Shown here piece by piece: positions 1 to 5,562 of a stretch of DNA of 19,473 bases. Each line of letters begins with the position of its first letter. The first letter of the stretch is position 1. Source of the stretch: Methanolinea sp. UBA473 (GTDB lineage: Archaea; Halobacteriota; Methanomicrobia; Methanomicrobiales; Methanospirillaceae). Under the pieces are notes generated by a model. That model saw only the letters and a program-made list of their open reading frames with translations, ran no database searches and was not told the origin of the DNA. The stretch is from the NCBI GenBank assembly GCA_002509495.1, contig DAEV01000068.1:1-19473 (forward strand), in the 5' to 3' direction. Position numbers and translations under genes: made by a program.

Positions 1-102
1 ATCCTCCTCTTCTCCCAGGGAAGAATGGTCGACCGGGTAATCGGCGCCTATCCGAAAGACGCCCTCCGGGCAAGGATCGTGAAGACGTTCGGGATCTCGT
101 AG
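1..102 (+). CDS. Thioredoxin, C-terminal fragment (5' end outside window)
   Basis: The frame is open from the first base and ends at TAG (100-102), giving 33 residues. The fragment reads ILLFSQGRMVDRVIGAYPKD and then a basic helix ending FGIS. This matches the last two beta strands and final helix of thioredoxins, where a strand such as 'LLLFKNG' is followed by 'xVDRxVGxxPKxxL'. The active-site CxxC and the cis-proline lie upstream of the window, so redox activity cannot be checked. Thioredoxins reduce disulfides in cytosolic proteins. A poly-T terminator follows 14 bases after the stop, so this is probably the last gene of its transcript. It could also be a thioredoxin-like domain at the end of a longer protein. 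Confidence 0.75.
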   Translation: MLLFSQGRMVDRVIGAYPKDALRARIVKTFGIS

Positions 103-116
103 CGTCTTACCCTTCA

Positions 117-123
117 TTTTTTT
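117..123 (+). terminator. Poly-T terminator after thioredoxin
   Basis: Seven T in a row lie 14 bases after the thioredoxin stop, which fits archaeal intrinsic termination. A 5-bp hairpin (AGCCC 126-130 / GGGCT 138-142) follows just downstream. Confidence 0.5.
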
Positions 124-188
124 ATAGCCCTATTTCCGGGCTGGAAAATGAGGACCGCGGTATTGCTCTGACAGGAGGGGTTATACCC

Positions 189-236
189 GTGAAGGGCTCC
201 GCCATTCGCAACCTGGGGCCACCTACGGTGGCCTAA
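189..236 (+). CDS. Possible 15-residue leader peptide upstream of ubiX
   Basis: GTG at 189 opens MKGSAIRNLGPPTVA and stops at TAA 234-236. GGAGGGG at 174-180 lies eight bases upstream, a better ribosome-binding site than that of most genes in this window. The perfect hairpin 217-233 covers the last codons and ends one base before the stop codon, a leader-peptide-like arrangement. There is no homology argument, and short ORFs are common by chance. Treat it as a hypothesis. Confidence 0.2.
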   Translation: MKGSAIRNLGPPTVA

Positions 237-455
237 CCTCCAAATCCGGGCATGTCCTATTCTCAGGGTTGAGATTCCCCTCCTTGCACCACCCCGATTT
301 GCGATATGCCCTGGCCATGGGATGTTCTCTGATCAGGAGTTGGAACTTCTTATGAGAGCATGGTTTTAGCGACCGAAGGTCGCCTGGGGTTCGAAGGGGC
401 GAAGCCGCTTAGGACCAAACTCTCTTATGTCAAGCCAGTCCAGAACTCTAGTGAA

Positions 456-1037
456 ATGGCAGGAACGCGCATAATCGTGGGGCTCTCGGGTGCGAGCGGG
501 ATCGTATATGGGATCCGCCTCCTGGAAGCGGCAAAAAGCCTCGGGGTGGAGACCGACCTGATCATGACCGACCTTGCGGCCAAGATGATCGAGATCGAGA
601 CTTCCCTCCCCCCGGAAAAGGTCACCGACTTGGCAACCCGGGTGCACGACAGCTTCGACTTCACCTCGCCGCTTGCGAGCGGGGGGTTCCGGCACCAGGG
701 GATGGTGATCATCCCCTGCAGCATGAAGACCGTGGCGGGCATCGCCTGCGGGTTCGCCGACAACCTCCTCCTCCGGGCCGCGGACTGCACCCTCAAGGAG
801 CGTCGTCCGCTGGTGATCGTCCCGCGGGAGACGCCACTATCAGCCATCCACCTGCGGAACCTCCTCACCCTTTCCGAGGCAGGTGCGACCATCCTCCCTG
901 CCGCTCCGGGATTCTACCACCAACCAAGGACCATCCCAGATCTCGTAGACCACGTGGTGGGCAAGGTTTTCGACGTGCTCTCCATCGATCACCACCTGTA
1001 CAGGAGGTGGAGGGAAGGGGAGCAGGGAGGGAAGTGA
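456..1037 (+). CDS. ubiX: UbiX-type flavin prenyltransferase
   Basis: UbiX joins dimethylallyl phosphate to FMN to make prenylated FMN, the cofactor of UbiD-type decarboxylases; in archaea it serves UbiD-like enzymes rather than ubiquinone synthesis as such. The 193-residue product has the flavodoxin-like start IIVGLSGASG (6-15). It also has the FMN/prenyl-site segment IPCSMKTVAGIACG (86-99), the VPRETPLS loop (122-129) and the PGFYHQP segment (151-157), all typical of the family. The frame is open further upstream to an ATG at 360. I chose ATG 456 because family members begin within a few residues of the first strand; the extra 32 residues look non-conserved. No clear ribosome-binding site precedes 456. 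No ubiD partner is in the window. A T6 run at 1101-1106 probably ends the transcript. Confidence 0.9.
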   Translation: MAGTRIIVGLSGASGIVYGIRLLEAAKSLGVETDLIMTDLAAKMIEIETSLPPEKVTDLATRVHDSFDFTSPLASGGFRHQGMVIIPCSMKTVAGIACGFADNLLLRAADCTLKERRPLVIVPRETPLSAIHLRNLLTLSEAGATILPAAPGFYHQPRTIPDLVDHVVGKVFDVLSIDHHLYRRWREGEQGGK

Positions 1038-1100
1038 TAGGAAAGCAGGACAAGAAAGGATGAATTAGTTCCCTATACGATTCCAATGTTCTGTCCAATA

Positions 1101-1106
1101 TTTTTT
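1101..1106 (+). terminator. Poly-T terminator of ubiX
   Basis: T6 lies 64 bases after the ubiX stop, inside AATATTTTTTAATAT. It overlaps the stop codon of the convergent PH-domain gene, so the two genes meet here. Confidence 0.4.
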
Positions 1107-1713
1107 AATATCCACCCCTCTTCTCCAGCAGTTCCCGGATCGCCCTCACTTCGGTGATCAACTCGTCAGTTCCACTGATCGCCATAGCCGGCTTCACCCG
1201 CGTGCCGGTGGCGTCGGTCGCACCGCTCATCGTCCGGGTGTCGCGGATCAGGGAACGGAGGGTCTCGCGGAGTTCCTCGGCCTCCACGATCCCTTCCAGG
1301 GTGATCTCGGCCTTGTATTGGCCCGAGTACCCCGCAGTCTGGAGCTTGATCAGGGAGAACCCGAAGTACCGCATCAGCGGGCCCTGGTAGATGTCGATGT
1401 TCGTGATCCGGTCGTACGGGACGATGCCGGTCTGGCGGAACCAGACTCCCCGTTTCCAGGACACTTCGTCGTCTTTCAACTCGAACCAGATGCTCTCGTA
1501 GTATTTCCAGATCCAGAACGCGTACCAGCAGATCACGATCAGGACGATTGCGACCATCGCGCCGAGGATCAGAAGGGATCCGGATAAGTATCCCGCAGCG
1601 ACGAATATCGCACCGAAGAACAGCATCGCGACCACGAAAATTATGGTAAAGAGGCTGACGATAGAGCGGTCCGGCTTGAAGGGGGTAAAGAGAGGGAAGT
1701 GGGAGGATTTCAT
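1105..1713 (-). CDS. Membrane PH-domain protein (bPH2/YdbS-like)
   Basis: The product has 202 residues. Two hydrophobic helices form the N-terminal quarter (about residues 20-42 and 46-67, ending WYAFWIWKYYESIWFEL). A bacterial-type pleckstrin-homology fold follows (about 70-145), with the typical segment 'GVWFRQTGIVPYDRITNIDI' and 'YFGFSLIKLQTAG'. This matches the YdbS/DUF304 group, small membrane proteins of uncertain role in the envelope. The last 50 residues form a polar tail ending in a predicted helix (ELITEVRAIRELLEKR). I chose ATG 1713; an in-frame GTG at 1722 adds three residues, and neither has a clear ribosome-binding site. A weak TATA-like TTTAT (1765-1769) fits its own short-leader transcript. 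It lies 73 bases downstream of the beta-propeller gene on the same strand. Confidence 0.8.
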   Translation of the reverse strand: MKSSHFPLFTPFKPDRSIVSLFTIIFVVAMLFFGAIFVAAGYLSGSLLILGAMVAIVLIVICWYAFWIWKYYESIWFELKDDEVSWKRGVWFRQTGIVPYDRITNIDIYQGPLMRYFGFSLIKLQTAGYSGQYKAEITLEGIVEAEELRETLRSLIRDTRTMSGATDATGTRVKPAMAISGTDELITEVRAIRELLEKRGGY

Positions 1714-1786
1714 GATATTCACACATCAGGTCTTGGATGAGGGTTTCGTTGGGATTTTTCAGGGATAAAGGTTGGGGGCAATTCGA

Positions 1787-2890
1787 TCAATAGGCAAGGA
1801 TGATGTAACCGCCGTCGGACGTGGAAGTGACAGATTGTATCCCCCAATAATTGATGGAATTCAGGTCGGTTGCCCATGATTCCGTCTCGTTGATGTCCAT
1901 CTTCAGGATCCACTTTGATGAAGGTTGATCTGCAAGGATATACCCCCCATCTATAGTCGGATATCCTAACCTGCGATCCGTGATAGATCGCTTCTCGATA
2001 ATGTTCTTGTTTTTATCGAGAATTATCTCGAATGGCTCACTGATAGTTCGTTGATTTGCCTGGTCTTTCTTCTCCTCCCAGAAAATGAGTGAATAACCAT
2101 CAGGCGTGGCCCGGAATATCGGAGAGTTACGCAAGGCATCGTTGAAGGAGATCATCCAGGTGAAATGACCGGTCTGGTTGATACCCGAAACAAAGATTCC
2201 CCCTAATTTGCCACTCGCCCCGATGATATATCCTCCTTCATCTTCGTCCTTTAATATCCATCTGACTTCTCCCCTTCCGATTTCCCTGGATATGTTTTGC
2301 CAGACCAGGTTTCCCTGTCCGTCCAATTCTTCGACCGAAGGGTAGCTCTTCTCATTGATCTGCGCGGAGCCGGCCGCGATAATACCTCCCTCTTCCGTTT
2401 CAACCATCACCCGGGCGATCACCCCGGGAAACGTCCTGTTCCACCTAAGATCAGCCCTCTGATTCAGTCTCATCAATTTTCCATAATCGGTCCATGCGGC
2501 ATATCCCCCATCAGATGTGGAAATGAGGGAGGTTACTTCACCTTTTGTTTCTTCCAGCTGCCTGTCCCACAGGATCTCGCCGGTAGGGGCCAGGATTACC
2601 ACCCGCGGGTGTTGTCTCCCGATCCGTTCATGGGTGATCTGCCCGCCGAGCGCATATCTCCCCTCCGATGTCTCGACCAGGGAACTGGCGGTAGCATCAA
2701 AGCCGGCCATGATCCTGCGGACCCATTCCAGGTTACCGTTCGGATCGAGCTTGATGACAACGATGTCACGGTTCGGTTCATAATCCAGCTGGAACATTGA
2801 AAAAAGTAGCAATCCGGCTACGACAACTGAAACTGCAACGGCCAGGAAAAGAAGGAAACGATATTCGGAGGGCAGGATTTTATTCACCAT
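1787..2890 (-). CDS. Membrane-anchored beta-propeller-like protein
   Basis: The product has 367 residues. A single hydrophobic helix (about 13-33) follows a short basic N-terminus, so it is probably held in the membrane with the rest outside. The remainder carries seven copies of a motif like T-S-[DE]-G-G-Y-x-[IL]-x-[AG]. Examples are TSEGRYALGG, TSDGGYAAWT, EDEGGYIIGAS, TIDGGYILAD and TSDGGYIILAY. Seven copies suggest a seven-bladed propeller. Segments like 'LDPNGNLEWVRRI' and 'LDGQGNLVWQN' sit between them, as in WD40/PQQ-like propellers of methanogens. The ligand or role is unknown. The last motif ends at the stop codon, so the protein looks complete. I chose ATG 2890 over TTG 2896. A strong TATA box about 23 bases upstream makes a leaderless mRNA likely. 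Confidence 0.7.
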   Translation of the reverse strand: MVNKILPSEYRFLLFLAVAVSVVVAGLLLFSMFQLDYEPNRDIVVIKLDPNGNLEWVRRIMAGFDATASSLVETSEGRYALGGQITHERIGRQHPRVVILAPTGEILWDRQLEETKGEVTSLISTSDGGYAAWTDYGKLMRLNQRADLRWNRTFPGVIARVMVETEEGGIIAAGSAQINEKSYPSVEELDGQGNLVWQNISREIGRGEVRWILKDEDEGGYIIGASGKLGGIFVSGINQTGHFTWMISFNDALRNSPIFRATPDGYSLIFWEEKKDQANQRTISEPFEIILDKNKNIIEKRSITDRRLGYPTIDGGYILADQPSSKWILKMDINETESWATDLNSINYWGIQSVTSTSDGGYIILAY

Positions 2891-2907
2891 TCTCAATAAG
2901 GGATCTC

Positions 2908-2918
2908 TTTATAAAAAT
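2908..2918 (-). promoter_or_regulatory. TATA box of the beta-propeller gene
   Basis: Read on the minus strand this is TTTTTATAAA, centred near 2913 and about 23 bases upstream of ATG 2890. Archaeal TATA boxes sit about 26 bases before the transcription start, so transcription should begin at or next to the start codon. Confidence 0.5.
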
Positions 2919-3013
2919 AAATGTGGATGAGATGTGACCGTTCCCTCTCTCGTCTTGTAGGATTCTATTGGGGGTGCAGCGTCGCGGTCTGAATGACGAT
3001 AACTTTGATTCGT

Positions 3014-3026
3014 TTACGGATCGTAA
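3014..3026. promoter_or_regulatory. Short perfect palindrome between divergent genes
   Basis: TTACG-GAT-CGTAA lies in the 183-base gap between the divergent genes starting at 2890 (minus) and 3074 (plus). It could be an operator, but a 5-bp arm also occurs easily by chance. Nothing else was recognised in this gap. Confidence 0.2.
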
Positions 3027-3073
3027 CCCTGTAGAGTAAATTCTTCGGATACAGGTGTCAGGGTTCGAGTTCC

Positions 3074-3586
3074 ATGCCGGGAGAGAATAAAAAAGAGATC
3101 GAGTCATCAGACCGCTTCGAGCGCGAGTCCGACCTCATCCAGCACTTCTTCAGGCGCTCCCTCTTCCTCTCGCTCACGATCGGGATCCCTTTCTGCACCT
3201 TCAAGCTCCTCTTTGGCGTGACTGCGGTCCGCGTCGGTCCGGACACACACCCGTTCCTTGTTGCATTTGGGTGGATCGTCATCCTGTGGGCAGGAATGGA
3301 CCTCCTGATGAATGCCGGGCGTGCCCTCCTGGATCTCGTCCACAGGCCGGTGTCGTTCGAATACTGCACCATCGCCCAGCTGGGACGACTCTTCCGGATG
3401 CCGCTCGTATTCCTCGCCATCGATACGATGCTCTCGTTCGTCATCATCTGTGTCATGCTCTGGTCCGGCTGGATTACCCGACTCACACCGTTCGAATCGG
3501 CCCTCTGGTACGCGGCGACCACCCTCAACCTGATCAGCCTATCCCTGGTCTCCCTGTACAACGAGGTGAAGAGGGTGGGGTATTGA
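3074..3586 (+). CDS. Four-helix integral membrane protein of unknown function
   Basis: I do not recognise a named family. The product has 170 residues. It begins with about 27 highly charged residues (ENKKEIESSDRFERESDLIQ). Four hydrophobic segments follow at roughly 28-50, 61-83, 108-134 and 141-161. The tail ends in YNEVKRVGY. The loop between helices two and three is short and charged (ALLDLVHRPVSFEY). No catalytic or metal-binding pattern is visible. The start has no ribosome-binding site, and a weak AT-rich element near 3035-3041 could support a short leader. The gene converges with the symporter gene 44 bases downstream, with no sign of a functional link. Codon use resembles its neighbours. 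Confidence 0.7.
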   Translation: MPGENKKEIESSDRFERESDLIQHFFRRSLFLSLTIGIPFCTFKLLFGVTAVRVGPDTHPFLVAFGWIVILWAGMDLLMNAGRALLDLVHRPVSFEYCTIAQLGRLFRMPLVFLAIDTMLSFVIICVMLWSGWITRLTPFESALWYAATTLNLISLSLVSLYNEVKRVGY

Positions 3587-3609
3587 CGGGTCTGGTTTTA
3601 TTCAGATCT

Positions 3610-3616
3610 AAAAAAA
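3610..3616 (-). terminator. Poly-T terminator of the symporter operon
   Basis: On the minus strand this is GGATTTTTTTAG, starting 14 bases after the symporter stop codon. It lies in the 44-base gap between two convergent genes. Confidence 0.5.
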
Positions 3617-3630
3617 TCCAGGGTGGGGAA

Positions 3631-5199
3631 TCAGGATTCCGCAGGCTCGCCGGGTTTGCAGGAGCCACGCAAGACCTGGAGGATAAGGACAACCAGCGCC
3701 GAGAGCGGGAGGGCGATGATAAGTGGATCGATGGCACTCCACGGGAAGCCGAGAATCCCGACTTTCCCAGGAAGGGCATTGGAGAGCCCGAAGACCGAAG
3801 CATACTTTGCGTTCACGAAGAGGGCCCAGATGAACCAGACTACTGCCCCGGTAACAAGGCTTGCTTTTGCAGCCAGCAGATCGGGATGTTTACAATACAC
3901 GGCCACGGCAAATACCGGCAGGAAGGCGGAAGCACACAAACCCATGAACATGGCAGTGGCAATCGCGATGATGCTGCCGGGCATGAGCAACGCGATGATC
4001 ACGCTCGCGATGATCATGACGATGACCCCCGCCTGGTTTGCTTTCAGGGAGAGCGCACACTCCCGTCCCCTTCCCCAGACGTCACAGATGAGGGCTGTCC
4101 CCATGGTATGGAATAGGGAACTCAAAGTGGACATTGCCGCGGCCAGGAGCGTGATCATGAAGATGACGACGAACCATTCGGGCATGGCAAGGTTGATGAA
4201 CAGGGGGATGACAGTGTCCAGGTTTCCGCCCGCCGCAGCCACCGCGAGCTTCCCCTGTGTCTGGTAGAAGTAGACATTGGTGAGAGCGCCTACGGTGAAA
4301 GCGACCCCTGTCATCATCAGGATGAACGGTCCTCCGACAAGGACGGCCCGGTTTAAGGATCTGCCATCCTTTGCAGTCATGAACCGTACGACCAGCTGGG
4401 GCTGGGCCAGGACCCCGATCCCGACCCCGAGGACAAGAGTGGTCACGAGCGTGAACCAGATGGAGGATCCCGGCAATGGCATCGAGGTCCACCCGGTCAT
4501 CCCCTGCCCTGCAAGGGCATCCGGGACCAGGCTTGACATAGCCGTAAGAGCGGAGTTCGCCGCCGTGACCCCGCCGAGGATGAGGTAGGTGGACACGAGC
4601 AGGACCGTCATTCCCACGAGCATGATGGTCCCCTGCACCGCATCGGTGTACATCACCGCGATGAGACCGCCGAAGATGACATAGACGGCCACGATGGCAG
4701 CGAACCCGATAAGGGCCGTGCCATAGGAGATCCCAAGGGTTTCTTTGATGAACTGCGCACCGCCGATCAGGACTGCGGCGGTATAGAGGGGCATCCCGAC
4801 GATAATTACGAGACCTGATACGACCTGCATGAACGGCGACCGGTAGATCTTCCCCATCAGGTCGGGGAACGTGACAGCCTTCAACCTCTGCCCGATCTCC
4901 CTCGTCTTCTTGCCGAACACTGCGAAGGCGAGGAGGATGCCGACTCCGATATTAAAGACGGTGAGCCAGATAAGGCCCATTCCCAGATTTGCTGCCTGGC
5001 CTCCGAACCCGATGATCGCGGAGGTGGAGATGAAAGTGGCGCCGTAAGAGAGCGCGATGACCAACGGATGGGCATTTCTTCCTGCCACCAGGTAGTCCTC
5101 GGCACCTTTTGTCTTCCGGTACCCGAGGTACCCCAGGGCGAGCATGAGGACGACGTAGACGGCCGTGATGGCCACTATGAGGTCGGTGCCGGCGGCCAT
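3631..5199 (-). CDS. Sodium:solute symporter (SSS/SSF family)
   Basis: The product is a 522-residue membrane carrier with about 13 hydrophobic helices, the usual size for the family that takes up organic solutes with sodium. Hallmarks include the N-terminal 'DYLVAGR' after the first helix (about 36-42). The first conserved helix pair carries 'SYGATFISTSAIIGFGG' (51-67). The family signature is GGLIAVMYTDAVQGTIML (177-194). Further on, 'AAAMSTLSSLFHTMGTALICDV' holds the conserved Ser/Thr run that binds sodium in this fold. The substrate cannot be told from sequence. I chose ATG 5199 because GGGGGA lies seven bases upstream and the N-terminus then matches the family; the frame is open further, but that stretch encodes the small protein at 5202-5309 in another frame. 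It is two bases downstream of that gene and surely co-transcribed with it. Confidence 0.92.
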   Translation of the reverse strand: MAAGTDLIVAITAVYVVLMLALGYLGYRKTKGAEDYLVAGRNAHPLVIALSYGATFISTSAIIGFGGQAANLGMGLIWLTVFNIGVGILLAFAVFGKKTREIGQRLKAVTFPDLMGKIYRSPFMQVVSGLVIIVGMPLYTAAVLIGGAQFIKETLGISYGTALIGFAAIVAVYVIFGGLIAVMYTDAVQGTIMLVGMTVLLVSTYLILGGVTAANSALTAMSSLVPDALAGQGMTGWTSMPLPGSSIWFTLVTTLVLGVGIGVLAQPQLVVRFMTAKDGRSLNRAVLVGGPFILMMTGVAFTVGALTNVYFYQTQGKLAVAAAGGNLDTVIPLFINLAMPEWFVVIFMITLLAAAMSTLSSLFHTMGTALICDVWGRGRECALSLKANQAGVIVMIIASVIIALLMPGSIIAIATAMFMGLCASAFLPVFAVAVYCKHPDLLAAKASLVTGAVVWFIWALFVNAKYASVFGLSNALPGKVGILGFPWSAIDPLIIALPLSALVVLILQVLRGSCKPGEPAES

Positions 5200-5201
5200 T
5201 T

Positions 5202-5309
5202 TTAGTCCCCCGCGTTCCAGTTCAGGAGACCATAGAGGATGCAGGCCAGGGCCAGGGCTATACAGAGCAGATATGCGATCCAAATCTGTGGGTCAGGAAT
5301 TCCAAGCAT
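5202..5309 (-). CDS. Symporter small accessory membrane protein, 35 residues
   Basis: This is a short ORF with strong support. GGAGG (5318-5322) lies eight bases before ATG 5309, and TAA is two bases before the symporter ATG. The product starts MLGIPDPQIW and continues with one hydrophobic helix (about 9-29, including YLLCIALALACILYG). It ends LLNWNAGD. A tiny one-helix protein beginning with a 'xxDPQIWxAYxLC' motif and ending 'GxxNWN' is found just upstream of many sodium:solute symporters in bacteria and archaea and is annotated as a symporter small accessory protein. By position and family it probably sits beside the carrier helices and aids assembly, stability or activity. Its exact role is not established by this sequence. 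Confidence 0.85.
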   Translation of the reverse strand: MLGIPDPQIWIAYLLCIALALACILYGLLNWNAGD

Positions 5310-5347
5310 GAGTGAAACCTCCGGTAAAATCCAGGGATATACGTTAC

Positions 5348-5379
5348 AGGGGACCAGGGCTGGGTGCCGTGGGTCCCCT
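5348..5379. promoter_or_regulatory. Inverted repeat upstream of the symporter operon
   Basis: AGGGGACC (5348-5355) and GGTCCCCT (5372-5379) are perfect 8-base arms with a 16-base spacer, 39 bases upstream of the small accessory gene. It could be an operator for a dimeric regulator or a hairpin in the mRNA leader. TATA-like elements occur on both sides (5333-5344 and 5381-5389, minus strand), so the arms may overlap the transcription start. Confidence 0.35.
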
Positions 5380-5401
5380 ACCTAAACAGGAAGAAGGAAA
5401 A

Positions 5402-5413
5402 GACGTTTACGTC
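5402..5413. promoter_or_regulatory. Palindrome GACGT-TT-ACGTC
   Basis: A perfect short palindrome in the 253-base divergent gap between the symporter operon and the helicase gene. It is a candidate regulator-binding site, not tied to a known family. Confidence 0.25.
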
Positions 5414-5453
5414 GAAGAAAATTGTACATTGATCGTTTTCTGGCGTAATCGTC

Positions 5454-5470
5454 ATCAGGATTTACCTGAT
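5454..5470. promoter_or_regulatory. Palindrome ATCAGG-ATTTA-CCTGAT
   Basis: Perfect 6-base arms with a 5-base AT spacer, about 20 bases before a TATA-like TATTTATG (5490-5497) that could serve the helicase gene. Helix-turn-helix dimers often bind such spaced palindromes. The regulator is unknown. Confidence 0.3.
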
Positions 5471-5562
5471 TAATCTGGTGAATTCTCCGTATTTATGCGT
5501 TTCTCATTGGATCCGGGAAAAAGAAATAACCCCTGGAAGAGCCCACAGTGGGATGATCAAGA

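Larger units (their letters stand above)
103..455. other. Long intergenic region with hairpins, upstream of ubiX
   Basis: This 353-base stretch has no recognisable gene or known RNA. It holds several short perfect inverted repeats. These are AGCCC/GGGCT (126-142), GGGT/ACCC (178-188), GGCCACC-TAC-GGTGGCC (217-233) and GCGACC-GAA-GGTCGC (369-383). It also holds a strong ribosome-binding site (GGAGGGG, 174-180) before a 15-codon ORF. I tested the segment GGGTTCGAA near 388 as a tRNA T-loop, but it has no pairing arms. The region may be a structured ubiX leader, an unrecognised small RNA, or only spacer. Confidence 0.4.

Noticed and set aside
384..400. GGGGTTCGAAGGGG resembling a tRNA T-loop
   Set aside because: The flanking bases do not pair into a T-stem, and no acceptor or anticodon arm can be built around it.
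360..455. N-terminal extension of UbiX from ATG 360
   Set aside because: The 32 extra residues precede the first flavodoxin strand, are unlike family members, and include the hairpin at 369-383; ATG 456 fits the family start.
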